NCBI GenBank assembly: GCA_964019165.1
Contig: OZ025269.1
Coordinates: 10,514,191 to 10,578,190 of the forward strand
DNA from: Mastigias papua
Lineage: Eukaryota > Cnidaria > Scyphozoa > Rhizostomeae > Mastigiidae
Direction of reading: 5' to 3'
Length of the DNA: 64,000 bases
Shown here one piece after another: positions 1 through 12,595 of this stretch. Under the pieces are notes generated by a model. It was not told the origin of the DNA, made no database searches, and saw nothing but the letters and a program-made list of their open reading frames with translations. Positions within the stretch are counted from its first letter, which is position 1. Each line of letters begins with the position of its first letter. Both the position numbers and the translations under genes were made by a program.

Positions 1-218
1 CATCTACCATTATCAGCACATCTTCATTTGTTTTCCGTTCTACCCAGCTTACTTTCTCCACCCTTCTCCAGATCCACATTTCAAATGCCTCTATTCTTCT
101 AATACCTTCCATTTTTAATGACCATGTCTCTGATCCATACAAGAGAACACTAAGCTACAACTTTGTCTCACACCTCTGCCAATACTACATGTATTTGTGC
201 GCTCATCTGCAACCCAGA

Positions 219-1406
219 CTACTGCCTGCTGGTTAGTATATAGCTCCAAAAAAGTCTCCTGTCTCGCCAGTCAACTCCTAGCTGTTTCAACGTATCCATC
301 ATCTTTACCCAATTCACTCTGTCAAATGCCTTCTCGTAGTCCAAACAACAAGTAAACACCTCTTTTCTATGATCTAGAACCTTCTCACAAAACATTCGCA
401 TAACCCCAAGTGTTTCTCTGGTTCCACATCCTTTCTTGAATCCAAACTGTGTCTTACTGATAAAATCTCTAACTTTTCCTTCCAGTCTTTTTGTCAGTAT
501 TCTTAGCATAATCTTTGATTCATGTGGTATAAGGCTGATGGTTCGGTTGTCATCGCATGCCATTGAATTCATTTTCATTGGCAAGGGTATCAAAACTACC
601 TTCGTGAAATCTTCTGGCCATATTCCTTCTTTATAAATTCTTTCACATAATTTCATTAATCCTGTTGTCGCTTCCTGCCCTAAACTCTTTCAAAATTCTG
701 CGGGTATTTCATCTACAGCCTTTCCGTTCTTCAACTCATTCGTTGCTGTTCTGATCTCACTGACTAACAGATCTGGTCCTTTACAGTCCTTGTCTACTTC
801 ATCTTCCCGCTTTAAATCTAGACTATCTTTCCCTGGTTTTCTTTCAGCATCATAAAGTGTTTCAATATATTCTCTCCACTTTTCTTTGATATCACTTTTA
901 TCTGTTAAGACCCTACCGTCCATGTCCTTAATCACTTTGCTGCTCTTTCTCATCATGTTTTGTCCTGTAAGTTGACATACCTTTCGATAAAATACACCTG
1001 ACCTACCCTTGCTATCTAGCTCATCAAGAGTCTGACATTGGTCCATCCACCAATCCTCTCTTGCCGTGTCTGTTTCCCTTCTTAGCTCATTATTATGTTG
1101 TTTATATTTCTTTACTCCATCGTCTGTTGAAACATTCTTCTACTTCCTTCCTTCATCCATTTTCCTTATCATCTCATCAGTGGCCCATGGCTTCCTTGCT
1201 TCTGTGCCCATTTTATAACCAACTTCAGTATTTGCAGCCTCTAAAACAGCATTCTTCAACATTTTCCATCTACCTTCAATGCTTACATCATCTTGCATAG
1301 TGTCTCCTATCTTTTCATTCACTTTGTGTTGAAAACTCTCAACTTTCGTATCTAATTTCTGCAGGTCCCATTGTAACATCTTCCTTCTCCTTTTCAGCTT
1401 CTTCAA
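219..1406 (-). pseudogene. Linker and N-terminal RT region of the RTE-like LINE
   Basis: Three frames follow one another on the minus strand: 1406-1140 and 1046-690 (endonuclease-RT linker, with KPWATDEMI and ELKNGKAVDEIPAEF, the block just before RT motif 1) and 656-219 (RT fingers with ISLIPHESKIMLRIL, QFGFKKGCGTRE and the motif A block LDYEKAFDRVNW). The catalytic Asp of motif A is present, but the frame ends soon after at 219. Broken copy. Confidence 0.75.
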
Positions 1407-1592
1407 TTTGACGGACTGTTCAAGACCACTGAGTTGCGGTCAGAATCAGCGTCTTCCCTTGGATAACTATATGCATTTTTTACACTATTTCAGAACCTTT
1501 GTCTCGCCAAAATATAATCCAATTGATGCCTTCGGGTGTTTCCCGGCTGCTTCTACGTATACCTGCGCCTTTTTTCATGCTCAAAGCAGGTG

Positions 1593-2205
1593 TTAGTCAC
1601 TCACAACTAGCTTCTTTTCCCGGCAGAACTCTATAAGTCTTTCTCCTCTTTCATTTTTGGTACCAAGCCCAAAGGCTCCTATTTCTTTCTCATCTTGCCC
1701 CTCTCCTATGATACAGTTCCAGTCTCCCATAACTTTAAGATTAGTATTGCCCCTTCTCTGCCTTAATGAGACAATCCACTTGTTCATACATGTCTTCCAC
1801 TTCCCTATCTTCATGTGTTGAGGTTGGCATATACACTTGAATGATAACTAAATCTGCTGGCTCTGCCTGTATCTTCACCAACAATAGGCGATCATTCTCT
1901 AATACTATTTTCGTCACTCTCATTGATGTTTCCCTATCTAGTAAAATTGCAACACCACCTTGACCTTGTTTTGCTGCAGTGCAAATCATCTTTATTCCAT
2001 CGCTTGTAAGATCTCTAGTTTCTTTCCACCGCACTTCGCTAAGTCCAAGAATGTTTAACCTATTTCGACTCATTTCTCTTTTGGTGTTTTCAAGTTTTCC
2101 TCTCTTTTGCATTGTCCTCACATTCCAAGTACCAATTCTTATATGTTCTTTTCCACATCTTCCACGTATTCCTAAGGTCTGTGCAGAGCCAATACTGTTT
2201 CCCAC
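1593..2205 (-). pseudogene. APE-like endonuclease domain of the RTE-like LINE
   Basis: Two overlapping minus-strand reading frames together cover the domain: one begins near 2205, the other ends at 1593. Visible family motifs are GTWNVRTM at the N-terminus, LGLSEVRWKETRD (catalytic Glu region), VIIQVYMPTSTHED and GDWNCIIGEGQD (Asn/Asp motif). The change of frame near 1741-1814 breaks the protein. This domain nicks target DNA for target-primed reverse transcription in this superfamily. Not functional as it stands. Confidence 0.75.
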
Positions 2206-2330
2206 TGTCTGTATTCTTTGGTGGGATCAGTCCAACCAACCCCGTGAGATTATTAGCACTCCCATTTACACGGGACTGAGGGCCATCTATTAAACTGTTT
2301 ACCATAGAATTAACAAAGGGCAATAGTCAG

Positions 2331-3836
2331 GATGGTTTCCAGTTGCTTTCCCTGACAGTGTTTTTATCGAGACACCATCTCTAGAAGACTTGCTTACCAG
2401 AGCTAAAGAGCGCCTTCTGCCCATGATTATTTGCCCATAATTGGGACCCTAGCTGGTGCTATCACCCCGGGTCAGGATGAACCAGGCAACAATGGTGACT
2501 AAGAGGTGGTTGCAAGGTCCTCAAAACCTCAGCACTCCCGAGCTGAAGCCTCACCACCGGATGCAGTTTAACGTCATACCCAGGACAAAGGTCTATAGTG
2601 TAACACATTTTATGATTCCTCTGAGAGCGACTCGTATTGGCAGATGAGTTAAATGAAAACATTTTTTCCATAGAAATCAGGTTTACCTGCGTCATAGTTT
2701 TATAGACTTCAGGGCAAAGAACTCTGAAGCGAGAAACGTGCATAAAATTGTTGCCTCGTTTTCCGGCAAATGTTCGAGTGGAGAGGTGTTCTCACTGAAC
2801 AGGAATATTAAAGCTCTCTCTAGCATATGTTCAGCCTTTTTCAGTGATTTTGAGGTTGAAGAATGGCATACCAAAGGACAATAATTAAATTTGGAATAAA
2901 TAAAACTCTGGACAAGGATTTTCTTTTCTTCAAAACCGAGAAATTTGTTTAAATCTTTCTAGTATATTCAGTTACATATACAGTAGCTAGCAAAAACTGG
3001 ACTTTATACCAAATAATATTTTAGGTGAATAGGATGAAGATAAAACTTTGTCAACAGCTTGTAAATATATCATCAACCAACATCGTGTTAAAAAAATCAT
3101 GTTCAAACAGCATCGTGTGCTCCTGCATCTTGAGTTAGAGTTATTTGTATGTGTTATTGCTAGAATGAGATTTTTTGAGAAATGTATTGCAAAGTATCAA
3201 TCAGAACTAGACCATGGCTCGTGCCCAAATACATTGATAAAATAGGGTTGACATATCGATATTCATTGCTAAGATTCATATTTCTTAATGGCAAACTTTT
3301 TCGTGGTATTCGTACAAAGTGCTATGAATTTCCTTCCAAAACTGACTCCTGCGGATGAAGTCGAGGCTAGAAAAACACTTATTGTTGAAAATAACTAACT
3401 GAAAAATGTTTTTATCCCCAAACAGTATATTTTATCACAGTAATCCAGTTGAGCAGAACTTTTGATCGAAAACAGGATTTTAAGTGTGAAAACGAGGCTG
3501 AAAGTCCCAGAATTTTCCTGTATAATGTCGATTTTCAAAATCAGCTCCCCAAAATTGACCACCATATGCAATAAATGCTTTCGGGAACGATTCGCCCTTT
3601 CTCCTCCTGGTCTAAATCCTTATTGGCAACACCAACAATCTGATTTTGGTAATAAAGAAAATGATCAATTCACTGATAGCAATGCTACACACCTGCCAAA
3701 TTTATATAACATCTATAGTTTAAAGCAGCTTATATAAGACCCAACCAGAGCCACCTGTAGCTCGTCTACTATTATTAATCATATTGCCACAAGCTGCTTC
3801 CGAAATGTTATTGAATCAGGATTATATGCGGTCGGT
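2331..3836. other. Intergenic, no recognisable gene
   Basis: Only short open frames without recognisable domains were seen (longest about 93 codons). The first few hundred bases may be remains of the 5' region of the neighbouring RTE-like element, but I cannot show that. Confidence 0.5.
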
Positions 3837-5290
3837 ATGAGCAGCCACTACACGGTCTATTGCATTCACAAATTTAATTGTGCTATTGAAAGGGATCACA
3901 AGATAATAAAAACTCGTAAAATGAAAAATTTCAATCAAGATGCTTTCTTTTCTGATATATCTAATATCTGCTGGGGCCATAGTTTAAGTAAAACTGAAAA
4001 CGTGAATTACTCAGTCTGCGAGTGGACACATCTATTCTCTCTAACATTTGAAAACCATGCCCCATTAAACCGAATTCGTGTGTCAGAAAAATGTTCCCCT
4101 TGGGTTAATGAGGAACTTAAAGCACTAATGCGGACCAGGGACAGACTAAAAAGGTAGCTGTTAGATCCAAATGGTCTGCTTTGATGAGATCATGCGGAAA
4201 AGCTCATAATGCAACTAAATCTCTCAACACCCAACTTAAGAAGAATATTACAACGAAAAGATCAATGCTTGCAAAGGGGATATTAAAGGTTCATGGAGAG
4301 CGATAAATGAAAATATACATGAAAGTTGAAGTCCACAAATATTGATTATATCAGAAACTGTGGCAAGGAAATCTGTAATAATAGTGAAATTGCAAATATC
4401 GTGAATGATTACGTTTGCACCATAGGGACTGGTCTTGCTAAAAAGCATTGAAAGAAATTGCGAACCCATTACCATCATGTAATTTTCAAATACACAGTTC
4501 GACTCCAAACATTAGATTCAAATCCATTATGGTCCAGGACTTAAGGGAAGCCATTGCCAAATCCACCAATGCGAAGGGCTTTGGAATTGACACTATTTCA
4601 AGTTACTTCCTTCAATTGGCTTCATCATTCTTAGAAAATTCCATGGCTATCCTCTTCAATACATCCCTTGAAAAGAGAATCTTTCCCAATTTTTGGAAAA
4701 TTGTTAGAGTTGCACCCATTTACAAAGATGGAGATAAGAGTGAAATAACACAATATCGCCCAATGTTGGTTCTGCCAGTCATTTCAAGGCTCTTTGATAG
4801 ACTAGTCTATAACCAATCGTGCCAGCATTTGAATTCAAAAAGCCTACTTGCTAATAACCAATCTGGTTTTTGAAGTCTACATTAAAGTGTCTGCTAGAAA
4901 CACAGACGACTGGTACAGTGGTCTGGACAATAGACAGCTAGTTTTTTTAGTACTGATCGACCTAAGAAAGCTTCTGACACTGTGGACGACAACCTGTGTC
5001 AAAAATGTGAACACTACGGTCTCCTAGATTAGGAATTATCATGGTTCAAATTTTATCTTCTAAATCGCAAGCAGTACTGTTGTATAGGTGGAGTCGAATC
5101 AGAACTAATAAACATTAATATAGTGGGGTCATGTATAGGACCCTTGTTATTTCTTCTGTATATTAATGACATACCACAAGCTGTCCAGAACTCTACGGTA
5201 GCAATGTACGCCTCTCCTGCAGAGGCGGATCCAATGAGCCTTCGGTACCTTACGGAAGGCAGTCACTTTGTCTCAAACTAGAATAAGTTG
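3837..5290 (+). pseudogene. Decayed CR1/Jockey-like LINE, endonuclease-RT linker and RT
   Basis: The frame at 3837-4157 resembles the endonuclease-RT linker of CR1/Jockey-type LINEs (KIIKTRKMKNF, HAPLNRIRVSEKCSPWV, ALMRTRDRLKR). The frame at 4448-4873 holds the RT start (FGIDTISSYFLQLA, FPNFWKIVRVAPIYKDGDK, YRPMLVLPVISRLFDRLV, ending in NNQSGF). Beyond 4873 RT homology continues through many stops to about 5260 (Leu-Arg-Lys before a motif-A-like stretch, and a GPLLF-like block near 5140). Dead copy with no clear 3' end. Confidence 0.75.
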
Positions 5291-5419
5291 TCTGGATTTT
5301 CGGAACTGTGTGGATCAATTAGCTCTTTCTATACCCACCTTTGATATTGAGCCCCTGTGTACCTTCATACTGATTGATCAATCTACCTTTGTCTTTTATT
5401 GCCCTCATTGTTTTGCCTC

Positions 5420-8130
5420 GTATCCACGGCAAGAGGAATGATAAATGATGTCACTGGGAATGATTGATAATCATAAATCGTTTTCGTTCAACACGGATTG
5501 AAGTTTGATAATTTATGCGGTGCAAGTGTTGTGCGGCAGATTACATACATTATCTACAATCACTGCCAAAAGTCTTGGAACACTTGCATTACTTTTTGAC
5601 TCGTAGAGCAATCTCCCCCTCTCCCCCCTCAGAACAATGTTGAATTTATCAGGAGTTACTCGCAGCAGACACGTCAATTTGCTCTCAAATAGCACTCTAG
5701 CACCTAAGCTTTTACCTCAACATTGTTTTAAGGGGGGAGGGGATCAGTAGCTGTCAAATTTGACCGGAAATTCACTATTGTCAAATAAACTTCATTGTTC
5801 AATAGGTGTTCCAAGGACTTTTGGCAGAGATTGTAGCTGACAGCGCAGCTTTTCATAATAGATTTTGAGACCGATTCTTGTTTTATTGTTCTAAGGAGGG
5901 GTTGTGAGGCAGATCAGGATTAATTAAGGACAAAGGATATCTGCCTTACAACTGCCGCACGACTGCCACTGAAACGGAGTGAATAGAATGGATTTGCTCA
6001 AGCATTATAGCCTCACTTGGAGAGTGATATGGGGGGACTGCGCGAACCATTGGGGAAGCAAGCAAAGCTACGAAAGTGTACAATGGATCTTTTGAGCAAA
6101 ATTGACAAATTTGTTGACCTTCGGAAATCAGACCTACTTAGAGAACTTTCGACGGCGGAGTTGAAGAAGCTAGGCCGTACTGCTCCCTGTCCCGGATGGC
6201 ATATTTTGTGTGAGATAGTTCATTGCTGCATTCTCTAGCTTAACAGAAGTTCTAGTAACGCCCACGAGACGGCAAATTTTATCTTCTTACAACAAAGTGA
6301 CCAAATTTATGATTAGAGTATATATCATGTTATGACTTCATGCCTAGTAAACAGCTATTCAAAAATGAAACAACATAATTCTTAATGTTTTCATGAATTA
6401 TATCGTGAAATTCTACTGCTATATGCATTGAGTGTGGCTATGGAATAGCCAGATTTATTTTTCTTTCTGCTTTAGTTCGATCTTGTTATGTTTATTAGTT
6501 TTAGTCTAAATCTTAACTACGGGCGCTGTGTTTATGTTTCAATATTGATTGTACGTAAGTTACTGATACAAATGAAATATGAAATCTGAAAGTCAGTATT
6601 ATTTCTATTTGCTTGCATATTGCTTAAGAGGCATTGCTTGTCTCAGTTGGTTGTGACCCTGGCATTTTTTGCTGCATTTCTTATATTGTAGCGTATTTAT
6701 CCAGGATAAGTGGTGATTGTAATTGCCTGTATACTGCAATATCTGTGGCTGTCTCTGAGGATGAAAAACTGTCCTTGACACTCAGAGCACTTAGGTCAGC
6801 TGAGCTTTAGCATAGTGCTTCCTGCTATGTATCACATCCACTGAAAAAACAGCGAACATCTGAACTTATTGGTAGATTTTTTCAGCTATCTTGTACCCTT
6901 TAGGTTAGTGATTTGATGAACATATCCGGGTGTAAGCACTGCCAGCTAGTGCAGACGAAGGCCTTGAAAAATTTTCAGGTAAACGGATGGAGCCCATTTG
7001 TTTCGTTATTGGCATTAGCTAGTGTTACTGGTATTCCATACACCCTCTGTACCCAGAAACTGAACTATTGCACCTGGAAAGTATGCTGTCACATTGTTAA
7101 ATGCTGTAGGTAAGCCTCAAACAATCGATAAGCTGCACATTCCCATATAAATTTGTTATGGTCCCACTATGCTGTTTTTTTTAATGATGTCAATCCTTCA
7201 TTTCAACCAGATCACATTGTACTAGTATTTTTGCGATAGTCTGTGACTTGGTCTTAAAAAGGTTCATGCTTGAAAATAGAGAAAATCCACTCTCTTCTGA
7301 TTCAGAATTAAAAGTCACAAATTTGAAAACTAAGGCTTCTTCGTCCTTGATGTCTTCTAGCTTGAAGGTAGGCAAGATCTGTTTCCCTGTTGCAGCAAAA
7401 TCAAGGTCTCTACTTGATGAAAAAAACGTAATAGATAAAGTTTCTTTTCTGTCTGATCATAGGCCTGAAATACATTTTTAGAGAATCCTTCTACAAATAC
7501 TAACGACATAGGTTATGCTTTTGGCAAAACAGCACCTCTAAACAGATAAGTAAAAATATGAAATTTGCTACAATATCTGGAGCAGTGCTTGATGAGAAAA
7601 AAGGAAGTTTTTCCTTTTGGCTTGAAGATTATAAGTGACTTCAATACTCTAAACTCCTCAATGGTGCCTTTCCTTACCTTGTGTAATTTTTGGTCACCAG
7701 ATTGGTGAATAAGATTGGTTAGTAGTGAATAAAAAAGTAATTTCTGAAATGAAACTTTCCAAACACTTCCCCATACTCTCTGATGAAGTCACTATCTGCA
7801 CAAATAAAGAGCAAGTGTCTGTTGTTTTCAGTACTATCTGATAAGATCATAGATTGTGTAGTGAATAAGTATCACTTTGATACTCAAAATTGTTGGGGCC
7901 AATGTTATGATGAACCTGGTAACATGGAAAGGGCAGTATTCTAGTGTTTCATCTCAATTTCGTCAAAATAAATTCCCTTGCTATTACTACATATTTGGCT
8001 TTTTGGTTAAAAATGTACTGCATCCCTTCGGTGGAAGTTAAAGAGATTGCTAATAGATGCTTATAAGATAAAAAGTTTCTATTGCGTATGCATCACTTAA
8101 ATGCCACGCCCTTATGTAAGGTAGTCAGAT
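5420..8130 (+). mobile_element. hAT-like (DUF4371-type) DNA transposon remnant, copy 1
   Basis: Four blocks (about 5420-5960, 6600-7160, 7190-7570 and 7770-8130) recur in the same order but inverted at 25880-26090, 22290-22960, 21430-21790 and 20580-21000. The last block encodes a DEVT.C.NKEQ-like motif near 7785-7835, which I recognise from DUF4371/ZMYM1-like hAT transposases, followed by LSD.I.D...KYH-like residues. Numerous stops make it a pseudogene. No terminal repeats were identified. The family assignment rests on one motif; the repeat relationship is directly visible. Confidence 0.6.
5557..5833. mobile_element. 277-bp mariner-like MITE flanked by TA
   Basis: The left end CAATCACTGCCAAAAGTC and right end GACTTTTGGCAGAGATTG are inverted repeats, continuing inward as CTTGGAACAC/GTGTTCC. 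TA dinucleotides flank both ends (5555-5556 and 5834-5835). The inverted copy of the host repeat near 25950 lacks this segment and reads straight through TATCTA, giving an empty site. No coding capacity. Confidence 0.85.
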
Positions 8131-8189
8131 TTTTCCCTAGATCTGCACTTGCTTCTACCGATCTGATGACGTTCACCTGCTAAATGAGA

Positions 8190-8490
8190 CAATGAACAAG
8201 GATCTTACTACTGTCTTTGAATGGTTGAAGGGTGTAAGCTGTCCTTAAAGTTGCTAAGACAAAGGCAATGACTATATCTACAAAGCAGAAGGAAAGGCAT
8301 TTGGCTAAAAATGATGAAAAATGTTCTTTAACCATAAAAGATGAACAAATAGATAATGTCCTAACTGCCAAATATCTTGGCATACAAGTGGATAGAAATT
8401 GGAAAGGTCATATCAAAACTCTTTCATCAAAAATTAGCAGAGCAATTGGTTTTGTAAAACATGCCAAAAGTTTTTTAACTCATGGCAATT
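8190..8490 (+). pseudogene. CR1/Jockey-like RT C-terminal fragment
   Basis: The stretch encodes TVFEWLKG (interrupted), then KAMTISTKQKERHLAK and AKYLGIQVDRNWKGHI, the thumb region after YADD in CR1/Jockey-like RTs. It is joined in frame to the start of another RT copy at about 8490, making an artificial 214-codon frame (8268-8912). 5' truncated. Confidence 0.7.
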
Positions 8491-9905
8491 GTTTTTGCAC
8501 TATAGGTAGTGATCTAGCAGATAAAATACAACCTGCTGCTAATTCCCTTCTATCAGGAGAATATGAAGTTAACAAAGATAAGGCTAACTTCGGATTCAAG
8601 ACAATTGAGCTGACAGATATCAGGGATGCATTTCCGAAGGTTAAAACAACAAAGAGCTTTGGGGTCAACAATATCTCTAGTTACTTTTTGAAGTTTGCTT
8701 TGCCCTATACTGTAAACTCTCTGAATTTCCTGTTTAACACATCAATTGAAACTAACCAGTTCCCAGATTCATGGAAAGTAGCTAGAACTACTTCGATTTT
8801 CAAAGATAGACATAGGACTGATAAATCTAATTATCGTCCTATACCAGTCTTGTCTGTCATCTCAAAGCTCGTCGAAAAGTTTGTGTTCAACCAGCTGTAC
8901 CAGATGACCTGAAAAAGGCATTTGATACGGTCGACCATGATATTCTCTGCAAAAAGCTTGAACATTATGGTGTTCAGCAGCGGGAGCTGTCTTGGTTTAG
9001 GTCTTATTTATCCAATCGCAAGCAATTCTGCAGGGTTAATGGTGTTGACTCAAATGTCGGGGAAATAGAAGTGGGTGTCCCACAGGGCTCATACCTTGGT
9101 CCTCTTCTATTCCTCATCTATATCAATGATCTTCGCCATGCCGTCCAACATTCCTCTGTGACTATGTATGCTGATGATACCAGTCTTTGTCATCGGTCTC
9201 GCGAATTGACTCAGCTGAATGAGGCTATAAATAGCGATCTCAAGAAATAGAGGACTTGGTTGCAAGGCAATAAGCTTTCATTGAATGTGGCAAAAACTCA
9301 TTCAATGCTCGTATCCACCAAGCAGAAAGGCAGCTCTCTCTGAAGTCGAAATAAAGCCTTGGAACTGAAGATACGTGCAAAAGACAAAGTACCTTGAATT
9401 GCAAATTTATTGCTCTTTAGGTTGGAAAGAGCAAATCAATGCGGTTACAAAATCCTTTCTCCCTAAGGCAAATTTGAAAACTCTTTACACTGGTATTGTT
9501 GAGTCCCACTTTCGATACTGTTGTTCTGTTTGGGGTTATGCCGGGTTTACAGATATCAACCAGCTACAAAAACTTCAAAATTGTGCTGATAGGATCATAA
9601 CAAACAGCAGCTTTGATACCCAAAGCAGACCACTTATTGCAGAGTTCCGGGGAGATAAACTATGGAATTGCCTTCCTGCTGAGCCTAAGACGGCATCCTC
9701 CCTGGGAGGTTTCAAAAAGTCAATACAGGGTTGATTATATCCTTTTATACTGTAAATATCATGTCATTGTAAATAGGTTTTAATATTATGGTTCCTTATT
9801 TTCTAGTATTTTTTCTATTATTGTAATTATTTTTTATTGGAGGGCCCCTTGAAAAACAACTTCCGTTGAAGAGTAACCCTCCCTAAATAAATCAAATATG
9901 AAATA
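8490..9905 (+). mobile_element. CR1/Jockey-like LINE, RT to 3' end, decayed
   Basis: RT blocks appear in order: KSFGVNNISSYFLKFALP, FPDSWKVARTTSIFKD, SNYRPIPVLSVISKLVEKF (to 8912). After a frame break come KKAFDTVDHDIL (motif A), VGVPQGSYLGPLLFLIYIND, MYADDTSL (catalytic YADD near 9165) and GNKLSLNVAKTHSMLV. The frame 9375-9734 is the C-terminal domain (HFRYCCSVWG, LQKLQNCADRII). A 3' UTR with GGAGGGCCCCTTGAAAAAC and an AATAAATC end closes the element near 9905. A segment between the palm start and motif A is missing, and stops interrupt it. Confidence 0.8.
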
Positions 9906-10481
9906 GTGATATGGGCGGCAAAGTTCAAAATAAAACCCATGCACGTGCGCGCACTGAACTTTCTTCAGTGGATGGTTAAACGACTAAGCATCGCTCAGTA
10001 AAATCTCAGGACAAAAGAAGTTCAGCCCCGCGCAATAGAAATTTTTACCAAGATCAAACTTTGTGCCAGTCATAGTGGAAACTCGATGACCTTGTGTCTT
10101 TTTCCGCTATGATTGGCACAGTTGAATTAAATAATTGTAGTTGTTGTTAGTTGTAGTTTTTAACATTTGATAGAAAAAAAGAAAAGATCAAACTTCACTA
10201 AACAAAGCTCAACATCTCTAACCAATGCTGAACACGGTGGCTAACGACTCAGCTTTTCATTCAAGCTTTCACTGAACTTTGTTCATTGCACTGTGTTGCA
10301 GCGTTAGGCCAGGACTTAACATTAAGTAAAATCTTTGACATATATCAGAAGCTGCTAGTGAAACTTTCCTGCCCAATAAGAATTCAGAAATAACTACTGC
10401 AGATTTTGTACAGTGGAAGATGCAAAAATGAATGTGAAGTTTAATTCAATGTGCTTTCGGCCGACGAATTCCAATAGGGTC
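9906..10481. other. Intergenic with a short hairpin
   Basis: No coding frame of note. A 20-nt inverted repeat, TGTGCCAGTCATAGTGGAAA at 10062-10081 against its near-complement at 10101-10120, forms a hairpin with a 19-nt loop (two mismatches). This could be the core of a small non-autonomous transposon; I found no matching ends. Confidence 0.55.
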
Positions 10482-10835
10482 TACGGGGGTGAGTTGGGTA
10501 AATTAAGAGCCTTTTTTGAGTTTATGAGTGCATAGCTTTTCAAATCATTAGCCTATGTTCTCAAAACTTCGCATGCATAGCACTCTCAGTATGATATTCA
10601 AGCGAATGGATGATAACTTACAAAATGCATAAGGGGTATTCAATTAAACAAAAATCTTCACAGCAGCTTTATCCCTTTTCATGCCCTGACCCCGGGGTAA
10701 AATGGGTAGTATTATATTCTGACCAAGGTAGAGGACTAGGAAAAGACATTGTTCATTTTTATAATGGAAGTATATTCTTGTTATATAACAGCTAATAACT
10801 ACTGGTAAAAGGTAGTAACAAAGAAGGAACTAGTA

Positions 10836-11040
10836 TATGTCACAACTGGCATTCAATGCAATGATATTCCTTGGACATATCAAAATCGTCAGACAAGCAA
10901 TGCACACATGTCCATACACTGCATATATCACATGAAACCCAGTGTGGCCTGTATTTGATGGATGCTTCTCCATAAGGTTTTCCACAGGTAATGCAAGGCA
11001 ATTCCTCTTCATCAGCAGCTGCAATGCTACCCTCTGACTT
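10836..11040 (-). pseudogene. C-terminal PHD-like finger of pogo transposase
   Basis: Translating the minus strand across 11040-10836 gives a Cys/His pattern: CITC, then W-V-S-CDIC, WTCVHC, and CIEC just before a stop. This C4HC3-like arrangement is a known C-terminal addition in some pogo transposases of invertebrates. It is out of frame with the longest open frame here (11096-10830). Confidence 0.6.
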
Positions 11041-11570
11041 TTATCACCCCCCGCTGTAAACATCAGCTTTTTCCAGCTTTGTTTTTCTTTTCCCATTCTT
11101 GACTTACTTTTTTGATTTCTTTCTAAAGAACTCTCACTTACTTGAAGACTGGAATGACCAGCTGTACTCTGTTTCTTTCTTTTCTATTTTCTATAGCATA
11201 ATCTTCTCCTGTCAGTCTCTCACCCATATCATCTGCTGTCAAAACCTCTCCTGTTGTTGCCTGTACTCGCTTTCTTCTCCTTTTTGAACTGGTCATTGCA
11301 GACTGTGTCTGCTATGATGGTGAAGGTGTAATTGCTGAAAATACTGCTTCTCTCAAAAACTAGGTGTATCTGGAGCGCTGTGTTTTTGTGGTTGCTCTTG
11401 AGATATCAAAATTCATTGCTTTACTCTACTCTTATCTAAGGGGTAGAGCCCACTACCTGCAAAGTCAGCTACCGCATTACTTGGCTTATTTCTGACCAAA
11501 GTTTGGGCAGAAGTGAAGGGAAAATTGCTTTGTCTACATTTTTCAGTCTGGTCTCTCTAAATCAAGACTT

Positions 11571-11765
11571 TTACACATCTTTCCAGCAAACTTCCAATGG
11601 TCTGAAGAAAGCAACATCACATGACTGAAGCGTATGGCTAGTGTGTGGTGGCAAATATATCACTATGATGTGATTGGCCCGTGTAGATTCAACAACATTA
11701 TATGTTTGGTGACTTCCATGGCTATGGAGAAAAGTATGCATGGCTCTCTGAAAGCTACAGCCCAC
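11571..11765 (-). pseudogene. DDE_1 catalytic core fragment of pogo transposase
   Basis: The frame includes HSHGSHQTYNVVESTRANHI followed by IIVIYLPPHTSHTLQSCDV and FFRPLEVCWKD. This is the second-Asp region of the DDE_1 superfamily (normally D/N-GHGSH...LPPHTTHxLQPLDV). The usual Asp before GHGSH is replaced here by His, so catalysis is lost even apart from the flanking frame breaks. Confidence 0.75.
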
Positions 11766-12340
11766 TTGACATTATAATGCTTTACAAACCAATCTTCAAA
11801 ACCATTGTTCTCCATCCATCCACGTTTTGTCACCCCGTAACTTGTACCTTCTGATCCACCGTCTGTCCAGCTTTGTTACAGGTACCTGCTTTTGTAAACA
11901 ACAAAATGTGGATACAATTCCCTCTTGGCTGATACACAGAATGCAACACTATAACTTGACTTTCCTGCTCCTGGAGATTTCAGATAGGCATTGTTCTCCA
12001 TTTTGGGAATGAATACTTTGTTTGAAATTGGGTTTGTTGTAAGGCCAGGCTAATCACAATTGTGGAGCCGTTCCGCTAAGTCAGGGGCATCCATCATATC
12101 GTTGTCCTTGAATGTCTTTTCCACAAGGTCAAAGAATGTGTTGACTACATCACTTGTGAGTCCTTCAGCCTGCCCTTTGGTTAAAATCTCTGGCTTCCTG
12201 GTTGTAAGTCTGTCTTTCTATCTTGAGGCAAAAGATGTCAGCCTGTCCGCTCCTGGTATATTGTCCCTGAATCGCGTCTGCTTTTCTAAACTATCAAGGT
12301 ATGTTTTGACAATTGTTCTGAGATCAGCTCTGTCACAAGC

Positions 12341-12595
12341 CTAACCTGCTTTGGCACACTGGTCAAGACCAAAAACAATCAGCTCTTCTTCACTTTTGTG
12401 TAAAACAGGCCGTCTTTCGTCACCAAAAGTAATGTTTGAATCCTTGATGACCCAACGTCTTAATGCCTCTGTAGGAACATTGAATTGTTTTGCTACTTTA
12501 TGTACGGGATGGCCTTGTTGTACTTCAGCAACAGCTTCTAAGAGATTTTCCTCCGTATGCTTCTTTTCACACTGAGGAATGTACACCTTTGGCAT
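12341..12595 (-). pseudogene. N-terminal pipsqueak-type HTH of pogo transposase
   Basis: The 84-residue frame starts MPKVYIPQCEKKHTEENL and contains HPVHKVAKQFNVPTEALRRW, a classic psq/HTH fold used by pogo/Tigger transposases to bind TIRs. The frame stops about where the CENP-B-like region should continue. The start codon fits the family N-terminus and lies about 50 bases inside the right TIR. Confidence 0.8.

Larger units (their letters stand above)
1..2330 (-). mobile_element. Decayed RTE-like non-LTR retrotransposon, cut by the window edge
   Basis: The minus strand carries, in element order, an APE-type endonuclease (about 2205-1593), a linker (1406-690), the start of a reverse transcriptase (656-219) and a C-terminal piece (about 190-1). 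Domain order and wording match RTE/BovB-like LINEs. Stops and frame changes separate the blocks. The conserved RT palm core with YxDD is missing between the RT block and the C-terminal piece, so there is an internal deletion. The C-terminal piece contains a readable ETW...EAFEMWIWRR stretch typical of the region after the RT. The element runs off position 1. Confidence 0.8.

Noticed and set aside
6017..6238. 73-codon plus-strand frame as a host gene
   Set aside because: Lies within the hAT-like repeat and shows no recognised domain or supporting signal.
8268..8912. Real 214-codon gene
   Set aside because: Artificial join of two LINE fragments in permuted order.
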